Origin: Stenotrophomonas sp. Marseille-Q4652
Lineage (GTDB): Bacteria; Pseudomonadota; Gammaproteobacteria; Xanthomonadales; Xanthomonadaceae
NCBI RefSeq assembly: GCF_916618915.1
Contig: NZ_CAKAKE010000001.1
Span: 3,207,001 to 3,271,000 of the forward strand
Direction of reading: 5' to 3'
Length of the DNA: 64,000 nucleotides
Shown here piece after piece: positions 1-8,052 of this stretch (position 1 is its first letter; every line of letters starts with the position of its first letter). Below the pieces are notes generated by a model. It was not told the origin of the DNA, ran no database searches, and saw nothing but the letters and a program-made list of their open reading frames with translations. Both the position numbers and the translations under genes were made by a program.

Positions 1-660
1 GGCAACCTCAAGTTCGACATCGCCGCGCCGCGGCCACAGGCCTTCATCGACGAGTTCCACGGCCGGGTTCCGGCCTCACGCCCGGTGTGGATCGCGGCCA
101 GTACCCACGAGGGCGAGGAGGCGGCGGTGATCGAGATCCACCGCGCGCTGCTGCGTCGCCATCCGGACCTGCTGCTGCTGTGGGCGCCGCGCCATCCCGA
201 GCGCTTCCCGCGGGTGGAGGCGGCTGCGCTGGAGCAGGGCTGGAAGGTGGCCACGCGCCGCCAGCAACGCTGGCCCGAGGCCGACACCGGCGTGTTCGTG
301 GTCGATACCCTGGGCGAACTGATGTCGTTCTACGGCTGCGCGCAGGTGGCCTTCGTCGGCGGCAGCCTGCAGCCGATTGGCGGCCACAACCTGCTCGAGC
401 CGGCGGCGATGGGCACCCCGTCGGTGACCGGCCCGCACCTGCACAACTTCTCGGAGATCTCGCGGCGCATGCGCGAGGCCGGTGCGGTGCTGATCTGCCA
501 GGACGCTGCCGGCGTGACCGCGGCACTGCAGCGTCTGCTGGACGATGCCGACGAGCGCAAGCGCATGGCCGATACCGGCTGCGCGCTGGTGGAGAACGGC
601 CGCGGCGCGCTGCACAAGACCCTGGCCCTGATCGGCCCCCGACTGCCGCCACCGGCCTGA
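1..660 (+). CDS. waaA: 3-deoxy-D-manno-octulosonic acid transferase (C-terminal part)
   Basis: This is the last 219 codons of a gene whose start lies before the window; the frame is open from base 1 to the TGA at 658-660. Kdo transferase adds Kdo residues from CMP-Kdo to lipid IVA at the inner membrane during lipopolysaccharide core synthesis. What is visible is the GT-B C-terminal nucleotide-sugar domain. It includes the VWIAASTHEGEE segment, the LLLLWAPRHPERF strand, and the family-typical FVGGSLQPIGGHNLLEPA motif followed by GTPSVTGPH. Together these are highly characteristic of WaaA/KdtA. The gene is followed directly by an intrinsic terminator and then by convergent tolC. Confidence 0.93.
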   Translation, partial: GNLKFDIAAPRPQAFIDEFHGRVPASRPVWIAASTHEGEEAAVIEIHRALLRRHPDLLLLWAPRHPERFPRVEAAALEQGWKVATRRQQRWPEADTGVFVVDTLGELMSFYGCAQVAFVGGSLQPIGGHNLLEPAAMGTPSVTGPHLHNFSEISRRMREAGAVLICQDAAGVTAALQRLLDDADERKRMADTGCALVENGRGALHKTLALIGPRLPPPA

Positions 661-667
661 AGGCATG

Positions 668-697
668 AAAAAAGGCGGGCCGGAGCCCGCCTTTTTC
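668..697. terminator. bidirectional intrinsic terminator between waaA and tolC
   Basis: A perfect 10-bp stem AAAGGCGGGC / GCCCGCCTTT (671-680 and 685-694) has a CGGA tetraloop. A-run and T-run flank it, so it can end both the waaA transcript (+) and the convergent tolC transcript (-). Confidence 0.85.
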
Positions 698-716
698 GTT
701 TCCGCTACCGGCCGGA

Positions 717-2078
717 TCAGGGTGCCGGGGCGGTCTGCTGCAGCTTGGCTTCGGCGTCCTCGGTCAGCAGGCGGTTGATCTCCTGCACCTCGGCGATGTC
801 CAGGTCGCCAATGGCCTGGCTCAGCTGCAGGCGGCTCTGCAGGAAGTTGTAGCGTGCCTGGGCGTAGTTGAGCTGCGCGGCGAACAGGGTGCGCTGGTTC
901 TGCACCAGGTCCAGCACGGTGCGGGTACCCACTTCCAGGCCGACCTGCGAGGCGTCGTAGGCGCTCTGCGCCGAAACCACCGCCAGGCGGCGTGCCTCCA
1001 CCTCGCTGATGCCGGCCACCAGGGTCTGCCAGGCATTGCGGGTATTGCGGTCCAGGGCGCGGCGCTGCTGTTCGTAGCCGTCCTGGGCGATGTCGCGCTG
1101 GGCCAAAGCCTGGCGCACGTTCGACTGGGTGGCACCGCCGGAGAAGATCGGCACGTTCAGGGTCAGGCCGATCGAATTGGTGGTCGCATCCGGGTCGCGG
1201 CTGGCGCCGCCGACGCTGTCACCCCAGGTCGCCGACTTGCCCCAGCTGGCGCCCAGCGACAGGCTCGGATAATGGCCGCCGCGGGCGGCCGACACGCTGG
1301 CCTCGGCGGCGCTGACCTGCAGCTGCTGCGCCTTCAGCGCCGGGTTGCGCGCCACCGCATCGGCGACCAGCTGGTCGACGTCGCCACGGTTGCCCGGCAG
1401 TTCCGGACGGAAGTCCTCCGGCAGCGCGCGCAGGTTGCGCACCGGCTGGCCGGTCAGCTCGGTCAGGGCCTGATAGGCGTCTTCCAGCGCGTTGCGGGCC
1501 AGGATCGTATCGGCACGCGCCTGGTCGTACTGGGCGCGGGCTTCGTGCACGTCGGTGATCGGCGCCAGGCCCACTTCCAGGCGCTTGTCCGCATAGTCGA
1601 ACTGCTTCCTGGCCGCCGCTTCATTGGTCTGCGCCGCGCTCAGCGATTCGATCGCCACCAGCACGTTGAAGTAGGTGGCGGCGGTGCGCACGATCAGGTC
1701 GTCGTTGGCCGATTCCAGATCGTAGTCAGCCGCGGTGCCCAGGGCACGCTGCGCGCGCAGGTTGGCGAACTGGCTCCAGTTGAACAGGGTCTGGCTGCCG
1801 TCCACGCCGTAGGTGCGGCGCTTGGTGGTGATGCTGCCGGAAACGCCGTCTGCTTCCGCACGGCTGCGGCTCAGCGAAGCCTGCCCGTTGATCTGCGGCA
1901 GCAGCGCCGCGCGTGCCTGCACCTGGCCTTCCTTGTTGAACAGCCGGGTGGATTCGGCGGCGGCCAGCTGCGGGTCGCCATTGCGCGCCATCTCGTAGAC
2001 CTGCAGCAGGTCGGCAGCCTGGACGGTCAGCGGGCAGAGGGCGGCGGCCAGCGCAAGAACGAGGGATCGGCGGATCAT
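717..2078 (-). CDS. tolC: TolC-family outer membrane efflux channel
   Basis: The predicted protein has 453 residues, with a signal peptide ending near VQAA (about residue 21). Two outer membrane efflux repeats follow: the long helices around ATYFNVLVAIESLSAAQ and RNTRNAWQTLVAGISEVEARR, and the FNWSQF and VPIFSGG strand signatures. It is the trimeric outer-membrane exit duct for tripartite pumps and type I secretion. It lies 20 bp downstream of pcm on the same strand, with the TetR gene further upstream, and faces the divergent adaptor/RND pair. This is the arrangement known as tolCSm-pcm-smeRo/smeOP in S. maltophilia, so its likely partner is the pump at 3.65-7.94 kb. Being the general TolC of the cell, it probably also serves other pumps. 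Confidence 0.93.
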   Translation of the reverse strand: MIRRSLVLALAAALCPLTVQAADLLQVYEMARNGDPQLAAAESTRLFNKEGQVQARAALLPQINGQASLSRSRAEADGVSGSITTKRRTYGVDGSQTLFNWSQFANLRAQRALGTAADYDLESANDDLIVRTAATYFNVLVAIESLSAAQTNEAAARKQFDYADKRLEVGLAPITDVHEARAQYDQARADTILARNALEDAYQALTELTGQPVRNLRALPEDFRPELPGNRGDVDQLVADAVARNPALKAQQLQVSAAEASVSAARGGHYPSLSLGASWGKSATWGDSVGGASRDPDATTNSIGLTLNVPIFSGGATQSNVRQALAQRDIAQDGYEQQRRALDRNTRNAWQTLVAGISEVEARRLAVVSAQSAYDASQVGLEVGTRTVLDLVQNQRTLFAAQLNYAQARYNFLQSRLQLSQAIGDLDIAEVQEINRLLTEDAEAKLQQTAPAP

Positions 2079-2098
2079 TGCGGCTTCCTTGGACGTTT

Positions 2099-2746
2099 TC
2101 AGAATTGGAACTGCGGGGTCGGTGCGGCGCCCTGCAGGTAGGCGATGTCGGTTTCAAACAGCGATTCGGTGGTGCCGTCGGCGCGGACCAGCACCGCTTC
2201 CATCACCGGCGAGCGGCCACGGACCACGAACAGGCGGCCATTGGGACGCAGCCACTGCAGGAACTGTGACGGCACGGTATCGACCGCGGCGGTCACGCAG
2301 ATGGCGTCGAAACGGCGCTCGGTGGTCCAGGTCAGCGCATCGGCAGTCTGGATGCGGACGTTGGTACCCAGGGCAGTGGCATCGAGCTGGGCGCGGGCGC
2401 TGGCAGCCAGTTCCGGCTGGATTTCCAGGCTCAGTACCTCGCGGGCCAGCTGGCCCAGGCAGGCGCTGATGAAGCCGCTGCCGGTGCCGATTTCGAGCAC
2501 TTCCTCGTTGGGCTGCAGGTCCAGCGCCTGCAGCATGCGGCCTTCGACGACCGGCTTCATCATCTTCTGGCCGTGGCCGATCGGCAGCTCCACGTCGGCA
2601 TAGGCCAGGGCGCGGTGCGCCGGGGCAACGAACGCCTCGCGGGGCATGCGGGCCAGAACGTCGAGCACGCGCATGTCCAGCACGTCCCAGGGACGTATCT
2701 GCTGTTCAACCATCAGTTCGCGGGCTCGGGAGTAATCGATCGTCAT
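2099..2746 (-). CDS. pcm: protein-L-isoaspartate O-methyltransferase
   Basis: This 215-residue SAM-dependent methyltransferase repairs L-isoaspartyl residues in aged proteins. The sequence shows the SAM-binding motif VLEIGTGSGF, the preceding region GQKMMKPVVEGRML (family GxxISxPxxVAxM position, here diverged), and the C-terminal LRPNGRLFVV strand. I chose the ATG at 2744-2746 (MTIDYSRARELM) because a GGAAAGA ribosome-binding site precedes it. An upstream in-frame ATG at 2776 would add ten residues not typical of the family. Its position between the TetR gene and tolC is the known Stenotrophomonas order. Whether the enzyme has any role in efflux is not evident from sequence. Confidence 0.87.
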   Translation of the reverse strand: MTIDYSRARELMVEQQIRPWDVLDMRVLDVLARMPREAFVAPAHRALAYADVELPIGHGQKMMKPVVEGRMLQALDLQPNEEVLEIGTGSGFISACLGQLAREVLSLEIQPELAASARAQLDATALGTNVRIQTADALTWTTERRFDAICVTAAVDTVPSQFLQWLRPNGRLFVVRGRSPVMEAVLVRADGTTESLFETDIAYLQGAAPTPQFQF

Positions 2747-2877
2747 GGGGTCTTTCCAGCGCAGTGGGCCGGCCATTTTAGCGGTTGCCGGGGGCGGCGG
2801 CGCGGGGCAAGCATCGCCGGGGCCGGGGAGGGGTCGCAGTGCCGGAAGTCACCACGACCTCCGGGCTGTTCAGGTTG

Positions 2878-3540
2878 TCAGCGGCGGGCATAGGCGCGCA
2901 GGAAGAAGTCCACCGAGTGGCGGATGTGCTCGCGCGCATCGGCCGGGGTGGGGCGGGCGCACATCCCGCACATCATCTTGGTGTGCAGCTCGCCCTTGAT
3001 CAGGCAGAAGAACTGGTGGGCCGCCAGCTCGGTGTCGCTGATTTCCAGCTCGCCAGCCTCGGCATGGGCGCGCAGGAACTCGTTGAGCGCCTGCAGGGTG
3101 CGCAGCGGCCCGGCCTGCCAGAACATGCCGCGGACCCGGTCGTCGGTGTCCGGGGACATCATCATCCGCTGGGTGGCAATGGCCGCATCGCTGCTGACCA
3201 TGCTGAAGAAGGCCTCGCCGATGCCCAGCAGTTGCGCGCGCAGCGGCGCGTCGGCGTCGGGTAAGAACAGCTCGTCGGGCATCATGTCCATGCAGGCGGC
3301 GGTGATCGCCTCCAGGAACAGGGTTTCCTTGTCGCCGAAGTGGCTGTAGACGGTGAGCTTGGACACCCCGGCGCGGGCGACGATGCCGTCCATGCTGACG
3401 CCGTTGTAGCCGAGTTCGACGAACATCTCCTTGGCCGCCTCGAGGATCGCGGCGCGCTTGCCAAGATCCTTCGGGCGACCGGGGCCGGCGACCTTGGCCG
3501 TGGACTTCTTCGCGGCGGGAGCGGGGCGTACGCTGGACAT
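2878..3540 (-). CDS. smeRo: TetR/AcrR-family repressor of the adjacent RND pump
   Basis: A 220-residue regulator. After a basic, low-complexity N-terminus (residues 1-27, Ala/Lys/Pro-rich) comes a TetR helix-turn-helix at about 48-70 (GVSMDGIVARAGVSKLTVY then SHFGDKETLF). An all-helical ligand and dimerisation domain of the AefR-like C-terminal type fills the remainder, and it carries a CGMCA cysteine pair near residue 195. It is divergent from the adaptor gene across 109 bp that hold overlapping promoter elements and an inverted repeat. It therefore most likely represses the pump operon, and perhaps itself, until a ligand binds. The symbol is given by synteny with S. maltophilia smeRo and should be read as provisional. 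Confidence 0.85.
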   Translation of the reverse strand: MSSVRPAPAAKKSTAKVAGPGRPKDLGKRAAILEAAKEMFVELGYNGVSMDGIVARAGVSKLTVYSHFGDKETLFLEAITAACMDMMPDELFLPDADAPLRAQLLGIGEAFFSMVSSDAAIATQRMMMSPDTDDRVRGMFWQAGPLRTLQALNEFLRAHAEAGELEISDTELAAHQFFCLIKGELHTKMMCGMCARPTPADAREHIRHSVDFFLRAYARR

Positions 3541-3649
3541 GCGTCAATACTAGACCACGCGGTTCGATATTTATACTCTACCGGGCAGTTCAGATAACCG
3601 CAGCGACCCGCTGCGTACCCCCGGTTGTTCCTACCTTCCCCGGTGCCCG
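3541..3649. promoter_or_regulatory. divergent promoter/operator region between smeRo-like and smeO-like genes
   Basis: On the plus strand TATACT (3572-3577) is a good -10, with a poor TAGACC (3551-3556) upstream at short spacing. On the minus strand the overlapping TATAAAT (3575 down to 3569) is a good -10 for the TetR gene. A perfect 7-bp inverted repeat CGCAGCG-ACC-CGCTGCG occupies 3599-3615, between the inferred pump start site (about 3584) and the adaptor ATG. A second imperfect pair, GCGGTT (3559-3564) and AACCGC (3596-3601), also spans the promoters. Either could be the TetR operator; the 17-bp palindrome is the better candidate by size and symmetry. Confidence 0.55.
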
Positions 3650-4771
3650 ATGAAAAACTTGCGATGGATTGTTGGCAGTGTGCTCGTAGCCCTGTTGTCG
3701 GCCTGTGGGGAGGGCGCGCCACCCGCTGAAACCGCGGTGCCGGTGCTGGTGGTCAAGCCGCAGCCGGCGTCCGGCGCCGGTGGCCAGGCCTTCCCGGGCG
3801 AGGTACGGGCACGCCAGGAAAGCGCGCTGTCCTTCCAGGTCGGCGGCAACCTGCTGCGGCGCCACGTCGATGCCGGCCAGCGGGTGAGCAAGGGCCAGGT
3901 GCTGGCCGAACTGGATGTCTCCGATTACGCGCTGCGCGCGCAGGCCGCGCAGGCGCAGCTGGCTGCCGCGCAGGCCGACCTGGAGCGCACCCGCGACGAC
4001 TACCGGCGCTACCAGACGCTGGCCGCCGAGCAGCTGGTCAGCCAGTCGGCACTGCAGGGCCAGGCTGCCGCGTTCAAGGCGGCGCAGGGCCAGGTCGATG
4101 CGGCGCGGTCCAACCTGGACGTGGCCCGCAACCAGGCCGGTTACGCACAGCTGCGTGCGCCGGCCGATGGCGTGATCGCCAGCCGCCAGGCCGAGGCCGG
4201 GCAGGTGGTGGCCGCCGGCCAGACCATCTACACGCTTGCCGCCGACGGCGGCCGCGAGGTCGCGATCGCCTTGCCGGAAAACGCCATCGGTGATTTCTCC
4301 GTGGGCCAGGCGGTGGAAGTGGAACTGTGGAGTGCGCCGGGCAGGCGGCTGCCCGGCAGCATCCGCGAGATCGCCCCGGCCGCCGATGCGCAGACCCGCA
4401 CCTATGCGGCCCGCGTGAGCCTGGCGGCCGAGGCGCTGGAAGCGGTCGAACTGGGCCAGAGCGCGCGCGTCTACGCCAGCGCCACCGGCAGGCAAGCCCT
4501 GCAGCTGCCGCTGGGCGCGGTCCAGCGCGGCGAGGGTGACCAGGCCAGTGTCTGGGTGGTCGATGCGAAAACCACCGAACTCGAGGCGCGTCCGGTCCAA
4601 GTGCTGGCCTATGCGGCCGACAGCGCCACCGTGCAGTCGGGCGTCGAGGCCAGCGACTGGGTGGTCGCCGCCGGTGGCCACCTGCTGCGCGAAGGCCAGA
4701 AGGTGACGCCGGTCGATCGCCAGAACCGCCCGGTGCTGGCACCGGCCGCCCCCATCGCGACCAAGGACTGA
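3650..4771 (+). CDS. smeO: RND pump periplasmic adaptor lipoprotein (SmeO-like)
   Basis: A 373-residue membrane-fusion protein. The lipobox LLSAC at residues 16-20 predicts lipid anchoring in the periplasmic face of the inner membrane. It is followed by the split lipoyl domain (VDAGQRVSKGQVLAELDVSDY and LRAPADGVIASRQAEAGQVV), an alpha-helical hairpin rich in Ala/Gln (about 105-160) and the beta-barrel/MP domains. It should bridge the RND protein and TolC. The stop codon is 4 bp before the start of the RND gene, so the two are translated from one message. The start ATG at 3650 gives the correct lipoprotein signal. Substrate range cannot be read from the sequence; S. maltophilia SmeOP is reported as a multidrug pump. 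Confidence 0.88.
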   Translation: MKNLRWIVGSVLVALLSACGEGAPPAETAVPVLVVKPQPASGAGGQAFPGEVRARQESALSFQVGGNLLRRHVDAGQRVSKGQVLAELDVSDYALRAQAAQAQLAAAQADLERTRDDYRRYQTLAAEQLVSQSALQGQAAAFKAAQGQVDAARSNLDVARNQAGYAQLRAPADGVIASRQAEAGQVVAAGQTIYTLAADGGREVAIALPENAIGDFSVGQAVEVELWSAPGRRLPGSIREIAPAADAQTRTYAARVSLAAEALEAVELGQSARVYASATGRQALQLPLGAVQRGEGDQASVWVVDAKTTELEARPVQVLAYAADSATVQSGVEASDWVVAAGGHLLREGQKVTPVDRQNRPVLAPAAPIATKD

Positions 4772-4775
4772 GCGC

Positions 4776-7700
4776 ATGCGCCGCTTCAATCTTTCCGAGT
4801 GGGCGCTGGGCAACCGGCCGCTGGTGCTGTTCGCGATGCTCGCCTTTGCGGTCATCGGCACCTGGTCGTACCGGCACCTGGGCCAGTCCGAGGATCCGCC
4901 GTTCACCTTCAAGGCGATGGTGGTGCAGACCAAGTGGCCCGGCGCGACCGCCGACCAGGTGGCGCGCCAGGTGACCGAGCCGATCGAGAAGGCGCTGATG
5001 AACACCGGCAAGTACGAGTTCATCCGCTCGTACTCGCGCCCCGGCGAGTCGCAGGTGATCTTCATGGCGCGCGACAGCATGCGCTCGAAGGAAATCCCGG
5101 ACCTCTGGTACCAGGTGCGCAAGAAAGTCGGTGACATCCGCCCGACGCTGCCACGCGAGATCATCGGCCCGTTCTTCAACGACGAGTTCGGCGACACCTT
5201 CGGCAACATCTACGCGCTGACCGGTGCCGGCTTCGACTACGCGGTGATGCGCGACTATGCCGACCGCATCCAGCTCGAGCTGCAGCGGCTGGATGACGTG
5301 GGCAAGGTCGATCTGCTCGGCCTGCAGGACGAGAAGGTCTGGATCGAGTTGTCCAACACCAAGCTGGCCACGCTCGGCGTGTCGATGGCGGCCGTGCAGC
5401 AGGCGCTGGCCGACCAGAACGCGGTGGTGGCCACCAGCTGGTTCGAGACCCCGACCGACCGCGTGCAGCTGCGCGTGAGCGGCCAGTTCGACAGCGTCGA
5501 GGACATTGGCCAGTTCCCGATCCGCGCCGGCGACCGCACCGTGCGCCTGGCCGACATCGCGCAGGTCAAGCGCGGCTTCGCCGATCCGGCCGCGCCGAAG
5601 ATGCGCTTCATGGGCGAGGACGCGATCGGCATCGCGGTGGCGATGAAGGACGGTGGCGACATCCTGCGCCTGGGCAAGACCTTGGACAGCGAGTTCGATC
5701 GGCTGCAGCAGACGCTGCCGGCCGGCATGCAGCTGCGCAAGGTCTCCGACCAGCCGCATGCGGTGCAGGACTCGGTGGGCGAGTTCGTCAAGGTGCTGAC
5801 CGAGGCGGTGGTGATCGTGCTGCTGGTGAGCTTCTTCTCGCTGGGCCTGCGCACCGGCCTGGTGGTCGGCGTGACCATCCCGCTGGTGCTGGCAATGACC
5901 TTCTTCGTCATGCACCAGTTCGACATCGGCCTGCACAAGATTTCGCTCGGCGCGCTGGTGCTGGCGCTGGGCCTGCTGGTGGACGACGCGATCATCGCTG
6001 TGGAGATGATGGCCACCAAGATGGAGCAGGGCTACGACCGCCTGCGCGCGGCCAGCTTCGCCTGGGAGTCGACCGCGTTCCCGATGCTGACCGGCACGCT
6101 GATCACCGCCGCCGGCTTCCTGCCGATCGCCACCGCCGCCTCCAGCACCGGTGAGTACACCCGCTCGCTATTCCAGGTGGTGACCATCGCCCTGGTGGTG
6201 TCGTGGATCGCCGCGGTGCTGTTCATCCCTTACCTGGGCGACAAGATGCTGCCGGACCTGTTCAATCCGCAGCCGCCCAAGCCGCGCAGCCTGGCCGGGC
6301 GCTGGCTGGCCGCGCGCGAGCGGTGGGCCGACCGCCATCCCGCATTTGCCAACCTGGTCCGGCCCAAACAGCACGGACATGACCACGATCCGTACAAGAG
6401 CGCGTTCTACCAGCGCTTCCGCGGCTTCCTCGATACCTGCCTGCGCCATCGCTGGCTGGTGATCCTGGCCACGGTCGGGTTGTTCGTAATCTCGCTGCTG
6501 CTGTTCCGCTTCGTGCCGCAGCAGTTCTTCCCGGATTCGACCCGCCCCGAGCTGATGGTCGACCTGGAGCTGGCCGAGGGCGCCTCGCTGCGCGCCACCG
6601 AGCAGCAGGCCGCCAAGCTCGAGGCGCTGCTGGCAAAGCGCGAGGGCATCGCCAACTACGTGGCCTATGTCGGCACCGGTTCGCCGCGCTTCTACCTGCC
6701 GCTGGACCAGCAGCTGCCGGCGACCAACTTCAGCCAGTTCGTGGTGCTGGCCGAGGACATCCATGCCCGCGAGCAGACCCGCGACTGGCTGCTCAACGAG
6801 GTCGTGCCGCAGTTCCCGGACGTGCAGCTGCGCGTGACCCGGCTGGAGAACGGCCCGCCGGTGGGTTACCCGATCCAGCTGCGCGTGTCGGGCGAGCACG
6901 TCGAGCGTGTGCAGGCCATTGCCCGTGAAGTGATGGAGAAGGTGCGGCAGAACCCGCACGTGGCCAACGTCAACCTGGACTGGAGCGAACCGAGCAAGGT
7001 GGTACGGCTGCAGATCGACCAGGACCGTGCCCGCGCGCTGGGCGTGAGCAGCGCGCAGGTCGCGCAGTTTCTGTCCAGCTCGCTGGCCGGCATGAGCGTG
7101 AGCGCCTACCGCGAGGGCAACCGGCAGATCGAGATGCTGCTGCGTGGTCCGGAAGGCGAGCGCGCCGAGCTCGAGATGCTCGGCAGCCTGGCCATTCCCA
7201 CGCCCAGCGGCACCGCGGTGCCGCTGTCGCAGGTGGCCACGCTGGAGTACGGCTTCGAGGACGGCATCATCTGGCACCGCGATCGCCTGCCGACGGTGAC
7301 GGTGCGCGCCGACGTCGCCGGCGACGTGCTGCCGCTGGGCGTGGTCGAACAGATCCTGCCCACCCTCGATCCGATCCGCGCGCAGCTGCCCGAGGGCTAC
7401 CTGCTGGAAGTCGGCGGCACCATCGAGGACTCGGCGCGCGGCCAGAACTCGATCAAGGCCGGCATGCCGCTGTTCCTGATCGTGGTGGCCACCTTGCTGA
7501 TGCTGCAGCTGCGCAGCTTCTCGCGCGCGGCGATGGTGCTGGTCACTGCGCCGCTGGGCATCATCGGCGCGACGTTGTTCCTGCTGCTGTTCCGGGCGCC
7601 GTTCGGCTTCGTCGCGCTGCTCGGCACCATCGCGCTGGCCGGCATGATCATGCGCAACTCGGTGATCCTGGTGGACCAGATCCAGCAGGACATCGATGCT

Positions 7701-7940
7701 GGCCACGACCGCTGGCACGCGATCATCGACGCCACCGTGCGCCGCTTCCGCCCCATCGTGCTGACCGCGCTGGCCGCGGTGCTGGCGATGATCCCGCTGT
7801 CGCGCAGTGCGTTCTACGGCTCGATGGCGATCGCGATCATGGGCGGGCTGATTGTCGGCACGGTGCTGACCCTGGTGTTCCTGCCGGCGCTGTATGCGGC
7901 GTGGTTCCGGGTCAAGCCGGACGAGGCGGTGCACGACTGA
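4776..7940 (+). CDS. smeP: RND-family efflux transporter (SmeP-like)
   Basis: At 1054 residues this is the usual length of an inner-membrane RND pump, with twelve transmembrane segments and two large periplasmic loops. The paired acidic residues of the proton relay are present in the fourth helix (D403 and D404 in LLVDDAIIAVE). The N-terminal SEDPPFTFK and the WPGATADQV motif are typical of the AcrB/CusA superfamily branch that includes SmeP and MexK-like pumps. The cytoplasmic loop between the two halves carries a His/Asp patch, HGHDHD (about residue 531). It is coupled to the adaptor gene by a 4-bp gap and would work with the TolC encoded at 717-2078. Confidence 0.9.
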   Translation: MRRFNLSEWALGNRPLVLFAMLAFAVIGTWSYRHLGQSEDPPFTFKAMVVQTKWPGATADQVARQVTEPIEKALMNTGKYEFIRSYSRPGESQVIFMARDSMRSKEIPDLWYQVRKKVGDIRPTLPREIIGPFFNDEFGDTFGNIYALTGAGFDYAVMRDYADRIQLELQRLDDVGKVDLLGLQDEKVWIELSNTKLATLGVSMAAVQQALADQNAVVATSWFETPTDRVQLRVSGQFDSVEDIGQFPIRAGDRTVRLADIAQVKRGFADPAAPKMRFMGEDAIGIAVAMKDGGDILRLGKTLDSEFDRLQQTLPAGMQLRKVSDQPHAVQDSVGEFVKVLTEAVVIVLLVSFFSLGLRTGLVVGVTIPLVLAMTFFVMHQFDIGLHKISLGALVLALGLLVDDAIIAVEMMATKMEQGYDRLRAASFAWESTAFPMLTGTLITAAGFLPIATAASSTGEYTRSLFQVVTIALVVSWIAAVLFIPYLGDKMLPDLFNPQPPKPRSLAGRWLAARERWADRHPAFANLVRPKQHGHDHDPYKSAFYQRFRGFLDTCLRHRWLVILATVGLFVISLLLFRFVPQQFFPDSTRPELMVDLELAEGASLRATEQQAAKLEALLAKREGIANYVAYVGTGSPRFYLPLDQQLPATNFSQFVVLAEDIHAREQTRDWLLNEVVPQFPDVQLRVTRLENGPPVGYPIQLRVSGEHVERVQAIAREVMEKVRQNPHVANVNLDWSEPSKVVRLQIDQDRARALGVSSAQVAQFLSSSLAGMSVSAYREGNRQIEMLLRGPEGERAELEMLGSLAIPTPSGTAVPLSQVATLEYGFEDGIIWHRDRLPTVTVRADVAGDVLPLGVVEQILPTLDPIRAQLPEGYLLEVGGTIEDSARGQNSIKAGMPLFLIVVATLLMLQLRSFSRAAMVLVTAPLGIIGATLFLLLFRAPFGFVALLGTIALAGMIMRNSVILVDQIQQDIDAGHDRWHAIIDATVRRFRPIVLTALAAVLAMIPLSRSAFYGSMAIAIMGGLIVGTVLTLVFLPALYAAWFRVKPDEAVHD

Positions 7941-7947
7941 ATGGGGG

Positions 7948-7968
7948 CTGTCGGGCTTTGCCCGATAG
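7948..7968 (+). terminator. hairpin after the RND gene
   Basis: A 9-bp stem CTGTCGGGC / GCCCGATAG with one G-T wobble and a TTT loop lies 8 bp after the stop codon. It lacks a T-tract, so it is a weak or Rho-assisted terminator candidate. Confidence 0.45.
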
Positions 7969-8052
7969 TCGGCTCGGCGGGCCACTGATAAATTGGTAAG
8001 TGCCCGAAGTGGCGCCGATTCCTTACGGCTGCCGCGGGTGCAAAGGACCTGA

